Assembly (NCBI RefSeq): GCF_014201315.1
Contig: NZ_JACHDY010000001.1
Span: forward strand, 1,409,123-1,473,122
DNA length: 64,000 nucleotides
Source: Edaphobacter lichenicola
Lineage (GTDB): Bacteria > Acidobacteriota > Terriglobia > Terriglobales > Acidobacteriaceae
Direction: 5' to 3'
The notes beneath the pieces are model-generated. The model made no database searches. It was given only the letters and a program-made list of their open reading frames with translations, and was not told the origin of the DNA. Below, piece by piece: positions 10,017 through 17,909 of this stretch; the stretch's first letter is position 1; each line of letters starts with the position of its first letter. The translations under genes were made by a program, and so were the position numbers.

Positions 10017-10045
10017 ACTGTAAGAATTGGTTGTTCGAAAGTCAA
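10017..10045 (-). promoter_or_regulatory. Putative sigma-70 promoter of the Oar-like receptor
   Basis: On the minus strand, TTGACT (10045-10040), a 17-bp spacer and TACAGT (10022-10017) precede the receptor start at 9947 by about 60 nt of leader. Spacing is canonical and the -35 box matches 5 of 6 bases. Confidence 0.55.
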
Positions 10046-10189
10046 CGCAAGTTTTGCCGATTCACAGATTTCGCGGTTTTACGGGAACTTCTACCGTAAA
10101 GAGCTCGCAGAGTTGACTGGTTGGTCCGAACTGCCGGATCTTTGCTTGAAAGCATCCCAGGGTTACTAACGATTCGCAGGATGCGGACG

Positions 10190-10224
10190 CCTTATCTCCT
10201 GCCAGCCTCGACACCTTATCTCCT
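10190..10224. repeat. Direct repeat CCTTATCTCCT in the receptor/MFS intergenic region
   Basis: The 11-mer ccttatctcct occurs at 10190-10200 and again at 10214-10224, 24 bp apart start to start. It lies about 100 nt upstream of the MFS gene, in the 368-nt region shared with the divergent receptor. It could be a tandem regulator site. The remainder of this region shows no other structure I can support. Confidence 0.4.
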
Positions 10225-10315
10225 CCTACCCTCTTGGTGATCAATTGCTCTGAACAGCGCACAGAAGTGCTCGGAACGACGGCGCAAGCGTTGAGACCGT
10301 AAACTAATCGCAGCG

Positions 10316-12010
10316 ATGCCACTTGAATCTCCCAACACCGCTGCAGAACCTCCGATCGTGGACAAGTCCAGCGGCTTCGCTCCTCTGAAGATTTCTCTGT
10401 TTCGAGATCGCTGGATTGCGAGCACGATCTCTTCGGTGGGGACGTGGATGCAGGACACTGCGGGCACTTGGCTGATGACCTCGTTGACCGCTTCGCCTCT
10501 GCTGATTGCGCTGATGCAGACCGCGGCCAGCCTGCCGGTGCTGCTGCTGGGGCTGCTGGCTGGGGCTACGGCGGACATCTTCGACCGGCGCAAGCTGCTG
10601 ATCTTCTGGCAGGCGTGGATGCTGGCTTCGGTGGGCGTGCTGGCTGTGCTGACGTTCGTTGGCTATATCTCGCCGTGGGCTTTGCTTGCGTTTACGTTCC
10701 TGCTGAACATCGGCTCGGCGATGAACAACCCGGCGTGGCAGGCGATTGTGCCGGAGCTGGTGCCTCGCGAACTGATCCCGGATACGGTGTCGCTGAATGC
10801 AGCGAGCAATAACCTGGCGCGTGCGGTGGGCCCGGCGCTTGGCGGATTGATGGTCGCGGGTTTTCAGCGGGTTTATACGGGCGCAGGATCTGTGTTTGCG
10901 CTGAATGCGGTGTCGTTTGCGGGCGTGATCTGGGTGCTGGTGAACTGGAAGAGGATTCCGCTGTTCAAGTCGGCGCTGCCTTCGGAGCGCATCGCCGGTT
11001 CGATTCGATCGGGGCTGCGGTATGTGCGGTACGCGCCGGATCTGCAGTCGTCTCTGGTGCGCGCGTTCATCTATACGTTCTTCATCTCGGCGATCTGGTC
11101 ATTGCTGGCAGTGGTCGCAAAGCGTGATTTGAAGCAGGGTCCGCTGGGCTACGGAATTCTGAACGGGTCGCTTGGGTTGGGCGCGGTGATCGCGGCGACT
11201 ACGCTTCATCGCATTCGTCAGCGATTTTCCGCGGACCAGATTCTGGCGACTTCGACGCTGTACAACGTGGTGGTGCTGCTGGTGCTGGCGTTCGTGCGCA
11301 GCCCGTCGATACTGATTGCGACGCTTATCTTGTCGGGCGCGGCGTGGACGAGCACCATGTCGACGATCAACGTCTCGGTGCAGCTTTCGGTGCCTGCGTG
11401 GGTGCAGGCTCGTGCGTTGGGGACTTACATGACGACGTTTCAGGGTGGCATGGCGTTCGGGGCGATTCTGTGGGGATACATTGCGGAACATACTTCGACG
11501 ACGATCGCGCTGACTACTGCGGCGTGTGGTTTGTTGATCACCTTCCCGTTCGCGCGACGGTTTCATATTCTGCAGGGTCCGCTGCCTGACCACACGCCGT
11601 ATCAGTGGAAGCATCCGGCACCGCAGCTTGCGCTCGATACGGAGCCTACCGACGGGCCGGTTCGCATCTCGGTTGAATATTGCGTGCCGATCGAAAACTA
11701 TGCGGAGTTCACCTATGCGATTCATCAGCTTCGAGGCGTGCGTCTGCGTGATGGGGCGATACGCTGGGGCATCTACCGCGACGCCATCGATCCGACGCAT
11801 TTGAACGAGACCTTCGTGATGGAGTCGTGGCTGGATTATCTGCGTTCGCGCGAACGCATTACTGCGGCTGATGAGGCGATTCGCGCTCGGGTACGTGCGT
11901 TACATCAACATGACGATCCCCCGAAGACGACGTACCAGATCTATGCGCGAGAGGTTGCGAATCCGGTACCGTCCCGCTCTCCTGCGAGCGCTGTTGAAAC
12001 GAAGCCGTAA
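10316..12010 (+). CDS. MFS exporter (MFS_3 type) with C-terminal antibiotic-monooxygenase-like domain
   Basis: The product has 564 residues. Residues ~30-420 form a major facilitator transporter of the EntS/MFS_3 type, with the start DRWIASTISSVGTWMQ, the conserved NNPAWQAIVPELVPR loop and about 11-12 hydrophobic helices. From about residue 450 a soluble ferredoxin-like domain resembling antibiotic biosynthesis monooxygenases follows (VRISVEYCVP...RWGIYRD...FVMESWLDYLRSRER). This fusion is a known architecture in the family. Export of a siderophore or small metabolite is inferred. It is divergent from the TonB receptor, so a linked uptake/export role is possible but unproven. Confidence 0.88.
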   Translation: MPLESPNTAAEPPIVDKSSGFAPLKISLFRDRWIASTISSVGTWMQDTAGTWLMTSLTASPLLIALMQTAASLPVLLLGLLAGATADIFDRRKLLIFWQAWMLASVGVLAVLTFVGYISPWALLAFTFLLNIGSAMNNPAWQAIVPELVPRELIPDTVSLNAASNNLARAVGPALGGLMVAGFQRVYTGAGSVFALNAVSFAGVIWVLVNWKRIPLFKSALPSERIAGSIRSGLRYVRYAPDLQSSLVRAFIYTFFISAIWSLLAVVAKRDLKQGPLGYGILNGSLGLGAVIAATTLHRIRQRFSADQILATSTLYNVVVLLVLAFVRSPSILIATLILSGAAWTSTMSTINVSVQLSVPAWVQARALGTYMTTFQGGMAFGAILWGYIAEHTSTTIALTTAACGLLITFPFARRFHILQGPLPDHTPYQWKHPAPQLALDTEPTDGPVRISVEYCVPIENYAEFTYAIHQLRGVRLRDGAIRWGIYRDAIDPTHLNETFVMESWLDYLRSRERITAADEAIRARVRALHQHDDPPKTTYQIYAREVANPVPSRSPASAVETKP

Positions 12011-12040
12011 TACTGGACCGAAGAGTTTTCTTTCGTTCCT

Positions 12041-12052
12041 GCAGATTTTTGC
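12041..12052 (+). promoter_or_regulatory. Candidate activator motif GCA-N5-TTGC, site 1
   Basis: GCAGATTTTTGC lies 120 bp upstream of the -24 element of the PEP-CTERM gene at 12224. Very similar 12-mers precede the other two PEP-CTERM genes that have sigma-54 elements (24657-24668 and 42043-42054). A role as enhancer-binding site is inferred from this co-occurrence only. Confidence 0.35.
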
Positions 12053-12159
12053 GGTTGTTTGCGAGAGGTAAGACGGAGTCAAGAAACGGCGAGTCTGCAA
12101 ATCTTTGAAAATAATGGCGCGGCGAGTTGCCAGGATTCCGGGAGAGCCGGAAAGGTGTT

Positions 12160-12175
12160 TGGCCGTCGGCGTGCT
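12160..12175 (+). promoter_or_regulatory. Putative sigma-54 (-24/-12) promoter of PEP-CTERM gene 1
   Basis: TGGC (12160-12163), N8, then TGCT (12172-12175) gives the GG-N10-GC spacing of RpoN promoters. The -12 GC lies 51 nt before ATG 12224, so the leader would be about 40 nt. The same element at the same distance precedes two other PEP-CTERM genes in the window. Confidence 0.6.
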
Positions 12176-12223
12176 GTTTACTCGGGCAGGCCCCTTTACT
12201 GAAAACTTTCCCGAGGTCTCGCC

Positions 12224-12595
12224 ATGAGGTTAACGCTACGTGTGTTTTGCGCTACATCCTCGTTGGTCGTTGCGTTATTTTTTGCCAAATTCGCTTCTGC
12301 CGACACCATCCCTAACCCGTTTCTCGCATCGACAATGCCGCAGATGGGAAGCGGCTCGATGATGACTTACTCCGTACCAAACGGCTCGGCGACCCATAAC
12401 GCTGCCAATGGATCCCCTGAGGCGGAAGACTCTTTCCTTCCGCTCTCTGAGGAAGACTACGATGACGCAGTTGTCTTCAAGGCTGCTGCTCCTGCTGCAC
12501 CCGAGACGCGCAACTTTGTCTTACTGGGGAGCGGACTGCTGACCGCTGCGGGCTTTATTCGCCGCAGAAAGGTCGCGGTACAGATCGCTGAGTAA
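12224..12595 (+). CDS. Small PEP-CTERM-like exported protein
   Basis: The 123-residue product has a signal peptide (hydrophobic core ATSSLVVALFFAKFASA), a short low-complexity mature part rich in Ser, Ala, Pro and acidic residues, and a tripartite C-terminal sorting signal: PETR, a hydrophobic helix (FVLLGSGLLTAAGF), then RRRK. The motif reads PETR rather than PEPS, a degenerate form of the exosortase recognition signal. Exosortase-type processing and surface or matrix localisation follow from the family. No exosortase is in the window. GAGG 7-10 nt before ATG fits a ribosome site. A strong terminator follows. Confidence 0.75.
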   Translation: MRLTLRVFCATSSLVVALFFAKFASADTIPNPFLASTMPQMGSGSMMTYSVPNGSATHNAANGSPEAEDSFLPLSEEDYDDAVVFKAAAPAAPETRNFVLLGSGLLTAAGFIRRRKVAVQIAE

Positions 12596-12616
12596 ACTGT
12601 TGCGATGAACGACGAC

Positions 12617-12655
12617 GGGCACAGCCAAAACCAAGGCTGTGCCCGTGGATTTTTC
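12617..12655 (+). terminator. Rho-independent terminator of PEP-CTERM gene 1
   Basis: An 11-bp perfect stem, cgggcacagcc (12617-12627) with ggctgtgcccg (12636-12646), has an 8-nt loop and a T run at 12651-12655. It lies 22 nt after the stop and just before the convergent end of sucA. Confidence 0.85.
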
Positions 12656-12664
12656 AGAGTTGAG

Positions 12665-15151
12665 TTAGACCGCGGATCCGAGTGCCAGATCGATCAGGGT
12701 TTTTTCTTCGATCTCGTGAGCCTTGGCCGAGCCGGTTGCCGGTGTTGCGCTGGCACTGCGCTTGACGCTGAGCACTGCGCGGTCGGCGGCCATGCGGCGT
12801 AGCAGAGGCATGACGTAGGAGAAGGCTCCCATGTTGGCGGGCTCTTCCTGGACCCAGATGATCTCTTGTGCGTCTGGGTGCTGGTCGAGGGCGGCCTGCA
12901 ACTCTTGCTCGGGCCAGGGGTACATCTGCTCGAGAAAGATGATGCCGACGCTGAAGTCCTTGCGCTTCGCGCGCTCGACGCGGAGGTTGTGGCCGATCTT
13001 TCCGCTGCAGACGAGAAGGCGGCGTGGATTCTTTACGTCGTTGTCGGGGAGGACGTTCTGGAAGTGCTCGATGGCGAAGTCGGCGAGGGTCGAGGAGGCG
13101 TCGGGATGACGGAGCATGCTCTTCGGGGTGAAGAGGACGAGCGGCTTGCGCCATGGACTGAGAGCCTGACGGCGCAGGAGATGGAAGTACTGCGCTGCGT
13201 TTGAGGGCTGGCAGATCTGGATGTTGTCGTTGGCGGCGAGCTGGAGGTAGCGCTCGATGCGCGCGCTGGAGTGCTCGGGGCCTTGGCCTTCGTAGCCGTG
13301 CGGGAGCAGCATGACGAGGCCGGAGAGGAGGCCCCACTTGGCTTCGCTGGCGGCGATGAACTGATCCATGATGATCTGCGCGCCGTTGGCGAAGTCGCCG
13401 AACTGCGCCTCCCACAGGACGAGAGTTTCGGGATAGTCGCGGGAGAAGCCGTACTCGAAGCCGAGGACTGCGGCTTCGGAGAGGAGCGAGTTGTAGACCT
13501 CGAACTTGCCTTGTTTGTCGCTGAGGTGAGAGAGGGGCGTGTAGCGGACTTCGGTTTCGGTATCGACCATGACGGCGTGGCGCTGGTTGAAGGTTCCGCG
13601 CTGGGAGTCCTGTCCGCTGAGACGGACGGGAACGCCGGCTTCTAGGAGCGAAGCGAAGGCTACGAGTTCGGCCATGCCGTAGTCGAAGAGGCGTGTGCCC
13701 GCGCCCATCTCCTGGCGCTGCTCGAAGAGCTTCTTCACCTTGGGATGGATGTGGAACTCTTTGGGGTAGGAGGTCAGTGAGGTGACGAGTTGGTTGATGC
13801 GCTCGGCTGGGAGGCCAGTGGGTACGTTGTACTCGGGCTCGCATTCGCCGCCTTTGTAGGGGTCCCAGTAGGCGGGCAGCTGGGCCAGGTGCGGCTTGTG
13901 ATCAGCCTGACTCGCGGCCTTCTGATCGTCGAGGAGCTCTTGCTGGATCTTCTGCACTTCCGCTGTGGGGTCGACGCCGATCTGTTTTGCGTAAAGCTGG
14001 TAGAGCGCGGGGCGATCCTTGATGATGGCGTAGCGGCGGGGCTGGGTGACGGTGGGATCGTCGACCTCGCTGTGCCCATGTTTGCGATAGCCCACGAGAT
14101 CGATCACGATGTCGGAGTGGAAGCGATTGCGATACTCGGCAGCGATCGCGGCGACTCGCACGACGGCGTCTGGATCTTCGGCGTTGACGTGGAAGATCGG
14201 GATGGGAAGGCGCTTTGCGATGTCGGTGGCGAAGCGTGAGGAGTTCGACTCTTCGGGGACGGCGGTGAAGCCGAGGAGGTTGTTGACGATGACGTGGATG
14301 GTGCCGCCGACGTTGTAGCCGTGCAGCGTGGCCATGTTCAAGGTCTCGGCGAGGATGCCCTGACCTGCGAAGGCTGCGTCGCCGTGAATGATCAACGGAA
14401 GCACGTGGTCGTTGCCGTCTTTGCCGATGCGCTCCTGTTTGGCGCGGGTGCGTCCGAGGACTACGGGGTCGACTGCTTCGAGGTGGCTTGGGTTCGAGGC
14501 CAGATGGAGCAAGATGGTTTTTCCGTCGGGCGAGTGGTATTCGCCGGTTGCGCCGACGTGATACTTCACATCGCCACCGCCCATGGTGCTGCGCGGATCG
14601 ACGTCTTCGAATTTGGTGAAGATCTCGGAGGGAGAACGGCCAATGGTGTTGGTCATCACGTTGAGGCGGCCGCGATGGCTCATTGCGATCATGGCCGTGG
14701 CGACGCCGGTTCCGGCGCTGACGGCGAAGACGCGATCGAGGAACGGGATCAGCGCTGTGATCCCCTCGAGGGAGAAGCGTTTGGTGCCGAGGTAGCGTGA
14801 CTGAATGACCTGCTCGAAGATGTCGGCGCGAATGAGTTGCGTGAGGATGAGCGCTTGATCGGGCTTGGCCGGGACTTGTTCGATGCGCTCCTGCAGCCAC
14901 TGCCGCTGTTCGTTGCTGGGGAGGTGCATGAACTCTGCGGCGATGGTTCCGCAGTAGTAGCTGCGCGCTTCTTTCGCGATATCGCCTTCGGGTGCGGGGG
15001 TTGGAAATGGCTCGGGAGGAAGGTACTGACCGAGAGGGTCGAGGGATGCCTGGAGGTAGCCCCAGCGGCGGAAGATATCGAAGATTGTCTCTCGTTCGTG
15101 TTGTTCAACTGCGGATGTTGTTGCAGTCAGTGCCTCTGCCTTCGTGGCCAT
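12665..15151 (-). CDS. sucA: 2-oxoglutarate dehydrogenase E1 component
   Basis: This thiamine-diphosphate enzyme decarboxylates 2-oxoglutarate and passes the succinyl group to E2 of the TCA-cycle complex. The product has 828 residues with the E1 landmarks: MIAMSHRGRLNVM, the GDVKYHVGATGEY segment, the ThDP/metal site around IHGDAAFAGQGILAE and VNNLLGFTA, and in the C-terminal pyrimidine-binding half SGQDSQRGTFNQRHAV. It is about 100 residues shorter than the E. coli enzyme, mainly at the N-terminus, where part of the E2-binding segment may be missing. No sucB or lpd lies nearby, so the complex genes are dispersed. Confidence 0.95.
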   Translation of the reverse strand: MATKAEALTATTSAVEQHERETIFDIFRRWGYLQASLDPLGQYLPPEPFPTPAPEGDIAKEARSYYCGTIAAEFMHLPSNEQRQWLQERIEQVPAKPDQALILTQLIRADIFEQVIQSRYLGTKRFSLEGITALIPFLDRVFAVSAGTGVATAMIAMSHRGRLNVMTNTIGRSPSEIFTKFEDVDPRSTMGGGDVKYHVGATGEYHSPDGKTILLHLASNPSHLEAVDPVVLGRTRAKQERIGKDGNDHVLPLIIHGDAAFAGQGILAETLNMATLHGYNVGGTIHVIVNNLLGFTAVPEESNSSRFATDIAKRLPIPIFHVNAEDPDAVVRVAAIAAEYRNRFHSDIVIDLVGYRKHGHSEVDDPTVTQPRRYAIIKDRPALYQLYAKQIGVDPTAEVQKIQQELLDDQKAASQADHKPHLAQLPAYWDPYKGGECEPEYNVPTGLPAERINQLVTSLTSYPKEFHIHPKVKKLFEQRQEMGAGTRLFDYGMAELVAFASLLEAGVPVRLSGQDSQRGTFNQRHAVMVDTETEVRYTPLSHLSDKQGKFEVYNSLLSEAAVLGFEYGFSRDYPETLVLWEAQFGDFANGAQIIMDQFIAASEAKWGLLSGLVMLLPHGYEGQGPEHSSARIERYLQLAANDNIQICQPSNAAQYFHLLRRQALSPWRKPLVLFTPKSMLRHPDASSTLADFAIEHFQNVLPDNDVKNPRRLLVCSGKIGHNLRVERAKRKDFSVGIIFLEQMYPWPEQELQAALDQHPDAQEIIWVQEEPANMGAFSYVMPLLRRMAADRAVLSVKRSASATPATGSAKAHEIEEKTLIDLALGSAV

Positions 15152-15475
15152 TGCTTCCTCACTTCAGATCTATTCGCGAGTGGTGCGCGTCCTTTACTAT
15201 GCTAGACCTTTCGGCGGTTGGGTGCACGCTCTTGAGCGCCTGCCAGGGGCTGTGACCATAAAGTTGCACCCCTTTGTTGCACCTCTTTGAGGTCGGCGAG
15301 CGAAAAGACGAGGGGCCAGCCGCGGGTGCTTCTGCTTTGGCGTGTTGGAGGGATTTTCTCCTGTCGGTGGAGATGTTGTAAGCCATTTTTTCCCAGCGGG
15401 TTAGGCTGAGTTCCCGATTATCGGACAAGCCTTGGTGGAGCGGAGTCGCGATGGGCCGCTTTATAGTGGGAAGTT
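15152..15475. other. Intergenic region between sucA and the LolA-like gene
   Basis: These 324 nt contain the divergent starts of sucA (minus) and the 15476 gene (plus). A short direct repeat is present: gttgcacccctttgttgcacctcttt reads as two tandem gttgcacc units at about 15263-15283. I see no open frame, tRNA or hairpin terminator. The sucA ribosome site is GTGAGGAA just upstream of its ATG. Confidence 0.4.
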
Positions 15476-16531
15476 ATGGTGGTTGAGGCTCGCAGGGTTT
15501 TGGTTTTGCTCGTAGGGGTGAGTTTGATGGGTTTGCCCGAGGGGTCTGCTCTGAGCCTTCCTGGACAGGCAAACACAGTTGCGCAGCCATCGGGCCGGCA
15601 GCCTGCACAACAGGAGCCTGCACAAACTGTCGCTCCATCGGCTCCTGTCACTCCTCCTGCTCCGGCAACTCCTTCTGCTCCGGCAACGAACGACGGCAAG
15701 ACTGTGGAGGACGGGAAGGCTGGGGAACGTCCGCTGCCGGATATTGCTGCTTTGATGCATGACGTAGAGACGAATCAGAGAGCCGCAGAGGCGATTGAGA
15801 AGGACTATCTGTATCGGTCTCTGGTGACGGAACAGCGGCTGGATTCGCATGGTGGATTGAAGAAGATCGAGACCAGGGAGTTTGAGGTCTTCTGGGAGAA
15901 TGGCGTGCCGGTGGGCCGGCTGGAAAAGAAGGATGGGCAGGAGCTAAGCCCGGACGAGCAGAAGAAAGAGAGTGAACGGATTGATAAGGACTCCGAGAAG
16001 GCCAAGGAGAGACGAGAGAAGGCCGATGAGGAGGGGAAGGAGTCGGATGCGCGCGGGCACGAGTTGATGACGGCCTCGCGGGCGCTGGAGTTGGGAAGCT
16101 TTACCAATGCGCGGCGAGTGCAGTTGAATGGCAGGGACACGATTGTGGCGGACTATGCGGGCGATCCGAAGGCTAAGACACGAACGAAATTCGAAGAGGT
16201 GGTTCGGGACATGATGGGCACGGTGTGGGTGGATGAACGGGACCGTGTGCTGGTGAAGGCTGAAGGACACTTCGTGAATAACTTCAAGATTGGCGGGGGG
16301 CTGGTGGCGAATATTCAGAAAGGGACGAGCTTCGCCATGGAGCAGAGAAAGGTGAATGGCGAGGTCTGGCTGCCGGCGAGATTCGAAGGCCAGGGGTCTG
16401 CACGAGCCTTGCTGTTCCTGGGTTTCAACGGCCGCGTTGAGGCGGTGGAGTCGGACTATCGGAAGTTCAAGGCGACCTCGAAGATTGTGCCGGTGGAGAG
16501 TCCGACCACTCCGGAGTCAATGCCTAAGTGA
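15476..16531 (+). CDS. Exported protein resembling outer-membrane lipoprotein carrier/LolA-fold proteins
   Basis: The product has 351 residues. A signal-like hydrophobic segment (VLVLLVGVSLMGLPEGSAL) is followed by a Pro/Ala/Gln-rich linker (residues ~30-80). Next come a lysine/glutamate-rich helical stretch (KKESERIDKDSEKAKERREKA, about 165-190) and a C-terminal beta-rich domain with VWVDERDRVLVKAEGHF and a WLPARFEGQGSAR segment. The last part is the kind of half-barrel found in LolA/LolB-like or RseB-like proteins. The assignment is tentative. The start at 15476 has only a weak ribosome site, and later in-frame starts would lose the signal. It is monocistronic. Confidence 0.6.
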   Translation: MVVEARRVLVLLVGVSLMGLPEGSALSLPGQANTVAQPSGRQPAQQEPAQTVAPSAPVTPPAPATPSAPATNDGKTVEDGKAGERPLPDIAALMHDVETNQRAAEAIEKDYLYRSLVTEQRLDSHGGLKKIETREFEVFWENGVPVGRLEKKDGQELSPDEQKKESERIDKDSEKAKERREKADEEGKESDARGHELMTASRALELGSFTNARRVQLNGRDTIVADYAGDPKAKTRTKFEEVVRDMMGTVWVDERDRVLVKAEGHFVNNFKIGGGLVANIQKGTSFAMEQRKVNGEVWLPARFEGQGSARALLFLGFNGRVEAVESDYRKFKATSKIVPVESPTTPESMPK

Positions 16532-16576
16532 GATCAGTCGCGCCGGGGCAGGGAAAGTGATAGGCGAAAAACGCGC

Positions 16577-16602
16577 AAAGGGATAGCCGAGGCCATCCCT
16601 TT
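16577..16602 (-). terminator. Putative terminator of the cold-shock gene
   Basis: A 12-bp near-perfect stem, aaagggatagcc (16577-16588) with ggccatcccttt (16591-16602), lies 40 nt after the csp stop. On the minus strand it is followed at short distance by TTTTT (gcgcgttttt). The loop is very short, so the folded stem is probably a little smaller. Confidence 0.55.
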
Positions 16603-16641
16603 CGCAAAACTTGGTTGTCGCTGTCGTCGAAGTGCTAAAGA

Positions 16642-16848
16642 CTAGAGAGGCTGAACGTCAGACGCCTGCCAACCCTTGGGTCCCTTTACCACATTGAACT
16701 GTACAGCCTGGCCCTCTTGAAGGCTCTTGAAACCGTTCGAATTGATCGCCGAGTAGTGTACGAACACATCCTCGCCGTTCTGACGGCTGATAAAGCCAAA
16801 CCCCTTGGCATCGTTAAACCACTTCACTGTTCCCTGTTCCATGTTCAC
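16642..16848 (-). CDS. Cold-shock protein (CspA family)
   Basis: This 68-residue single cold-shock domain has both RNA-binding motifs, KGFGFI (RNP1) and VFVHYSAI (RNP2), and the typical start GTVKWFN. It would bind single-stranded RNA or DNA as an RNA chaperone or transcription antiterminator. The ORF begins MNMEQGTV, with AGGAAA about 8 nt upstream. It is preceded by an unusually long AT-rich leader of about 130 nt from the predicted promoter, a feature known from cold-induced csp mRNAs. Confidence 0.95.
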   Translation of the reverse strand: MNMEQGTVKWFNDAKGFGFISRQNGEDVFVHYSAINSNGFKSLQEGQAVQFNVVKGPKGWQASDVQPL

Positions 16849-16988
16849 TATTTCCTTATTGCTATTGAATTTGCCGCTAGATCCAAATCGGGGTTCGTAC
16901 AGTACGAGCTTTGCAGAAATCCAATCTGTTTCAAACGATGTGTGAAGGTTAGCACAGTTGCCAAGTTTTTTTTACTTATTCTCCTAAA

Positions 16989-17017
16989 TAGTTATGGTTG
17001 CACTGTTTATAGTGCAA
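16989..17017 (-). promoter_or_regulatory. Putative csp promoter overlapping a TTGCACT palindrome
   Basis: On the minus strand, TTGCAC (17017-17012), a 17-bp spacer and TAACTA (16994-16989) form a sigma-70-like promoter. The -35 box is the left arm of the perfect inverted repeat TTGCACT-N6-AGTGCAA (16998-17017). The predicted start gives a leader of about 130 nt before the csp ATG. The leader (16849-16985) is AT-rich and has no ORF. Confidence 0.5.
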
Positions 17018-17106
17018 AAAATGTGGATATTCGGGCTTGTTTGAGGATATTGGGGGCTCGGTGGATTCGACAAACGTGCATCGACAATGTTAGATATCAC
17101 GCAGCG

Positions 17107-17904
17107 TTACGCTTTAAGGTGGGTTCGGACGATCTCTTCGGCCTGATTCAACACCTCGTCGAGGGTCATCGAGGTGGAGTCGAGGATGACTGCGTCGGCA
17201 GCGGGCCTAAGGGGTGATTCGGCCCGATTGCGATCGCGGTAGTCGCGGTCTTTCAGCTCGCGAAGGACGGCCTCTTCGGTAAGCCGCTGCTGCTCGGCGG
17301 AGACGGGATCGGGAGCCTGACGGCCGTAGTTTTGGCGGTCGGTCGGTTCGGCGGTGTTCGATCCGGGAGCGGCCTGGCGGTAACGGCGGTTGCCGCGAAC
17401 CTCGGGGGCGGCATCGAGGAAGATCTTGACTTCGGCGTCGGGAAAGACGGCGGTGCCGATGTCGCGGCCTTCCATGACGACCCCACCGGCCTCACCGAGC
17501 AGGCGCTGCTGGTGGACCATCCAGGCGCGAAGTTGCGGATGGATGGAGACTTTGGAGGCGGCGTTGGTGACGTCGGTCTCGCGAATGCGGCGGGAGACGT
17601 CCCGGCCGTCGAGCAGGACGCGGTTGCCTTCGAGTTGCGGCTCGAGGGTGATGCGGGTGTGGGCGGCAAGGTCCATGAGCGGGGCCTCTTCGTCGAAGGA
17701 GTAGTCGTTATCGATGGCTTTGAGGGCGAGCGCGCGGTACATGGCGCCGGTCTCCAGATTGAGGAATCCGAAGCGGCGGGCGAGATGGGCGGCGAGGGTG
17801 CTTTTGCCGGCGCCAGCAGGCCCGTCGATGGCGATGACGGGACGCTGACGCTTTTTGGTCTCAGGCTGCGATGCGGGTGCGGAGTCCTCGTGCGGCTGCG
17901 TCAT
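17107..17904 (-). CDS. cmk: Cytidylate kinase
   Basis: The enzyme phosphorylates CMP and dCMP using ATP. The product has 265 residues, with the P-loop GPAGAGKST near residue 28, NLETGAMYRA, the VVMEGRDIGTAVFP motif and RRYRQA in the CMP-binding/lid region. Family members are usually ~220-230 residues; the extra length is an N-terminal polar extension and an insertion (PGSNTAEPTDRQNYGRQAPD) in the lid region at about 185-205. The start lies 5 nt after the stop of the upstream IDR protein gene, so the two are co-transcribed. Confidence 0.93.
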   Translation of the reverse strand: MTQPHEDSAPASQPETKKRQRPVIAIDGPAGAGKSTLAAHLARRFGFLNLETGAMYRALALKAIDNDYSFDEEAPLMDLAAHTRITLEPQLEGNRVLLDGRDVSRRIRETDVTNAASKVSIHPQLRAWMVHQQRLLGEAGGVVMEGRDIGTAVFPDAEVKIFLDAAPEVRGNRRYRQAAPGSNTAEPTDRQNYGRQAPDPVSAEQQRLTEEAVLRELKDRDYRDRNRAESPLRPAADAVILDSTSMTLDEVLNQAEEIVRTHLKA

Positions 17905-17909
17905 CCGGC

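Noticed and set aside
12100..12223. Possible riboswitch or structured leader before PEP-CTERM gene 1
   Set aside because: Short stems (tccgg-gagag-ccgga) are present, but nothing matches the conserved core of GEMM/c-di-GMP or cobalamin riboswitches. The sigma-54 element explains the region better.
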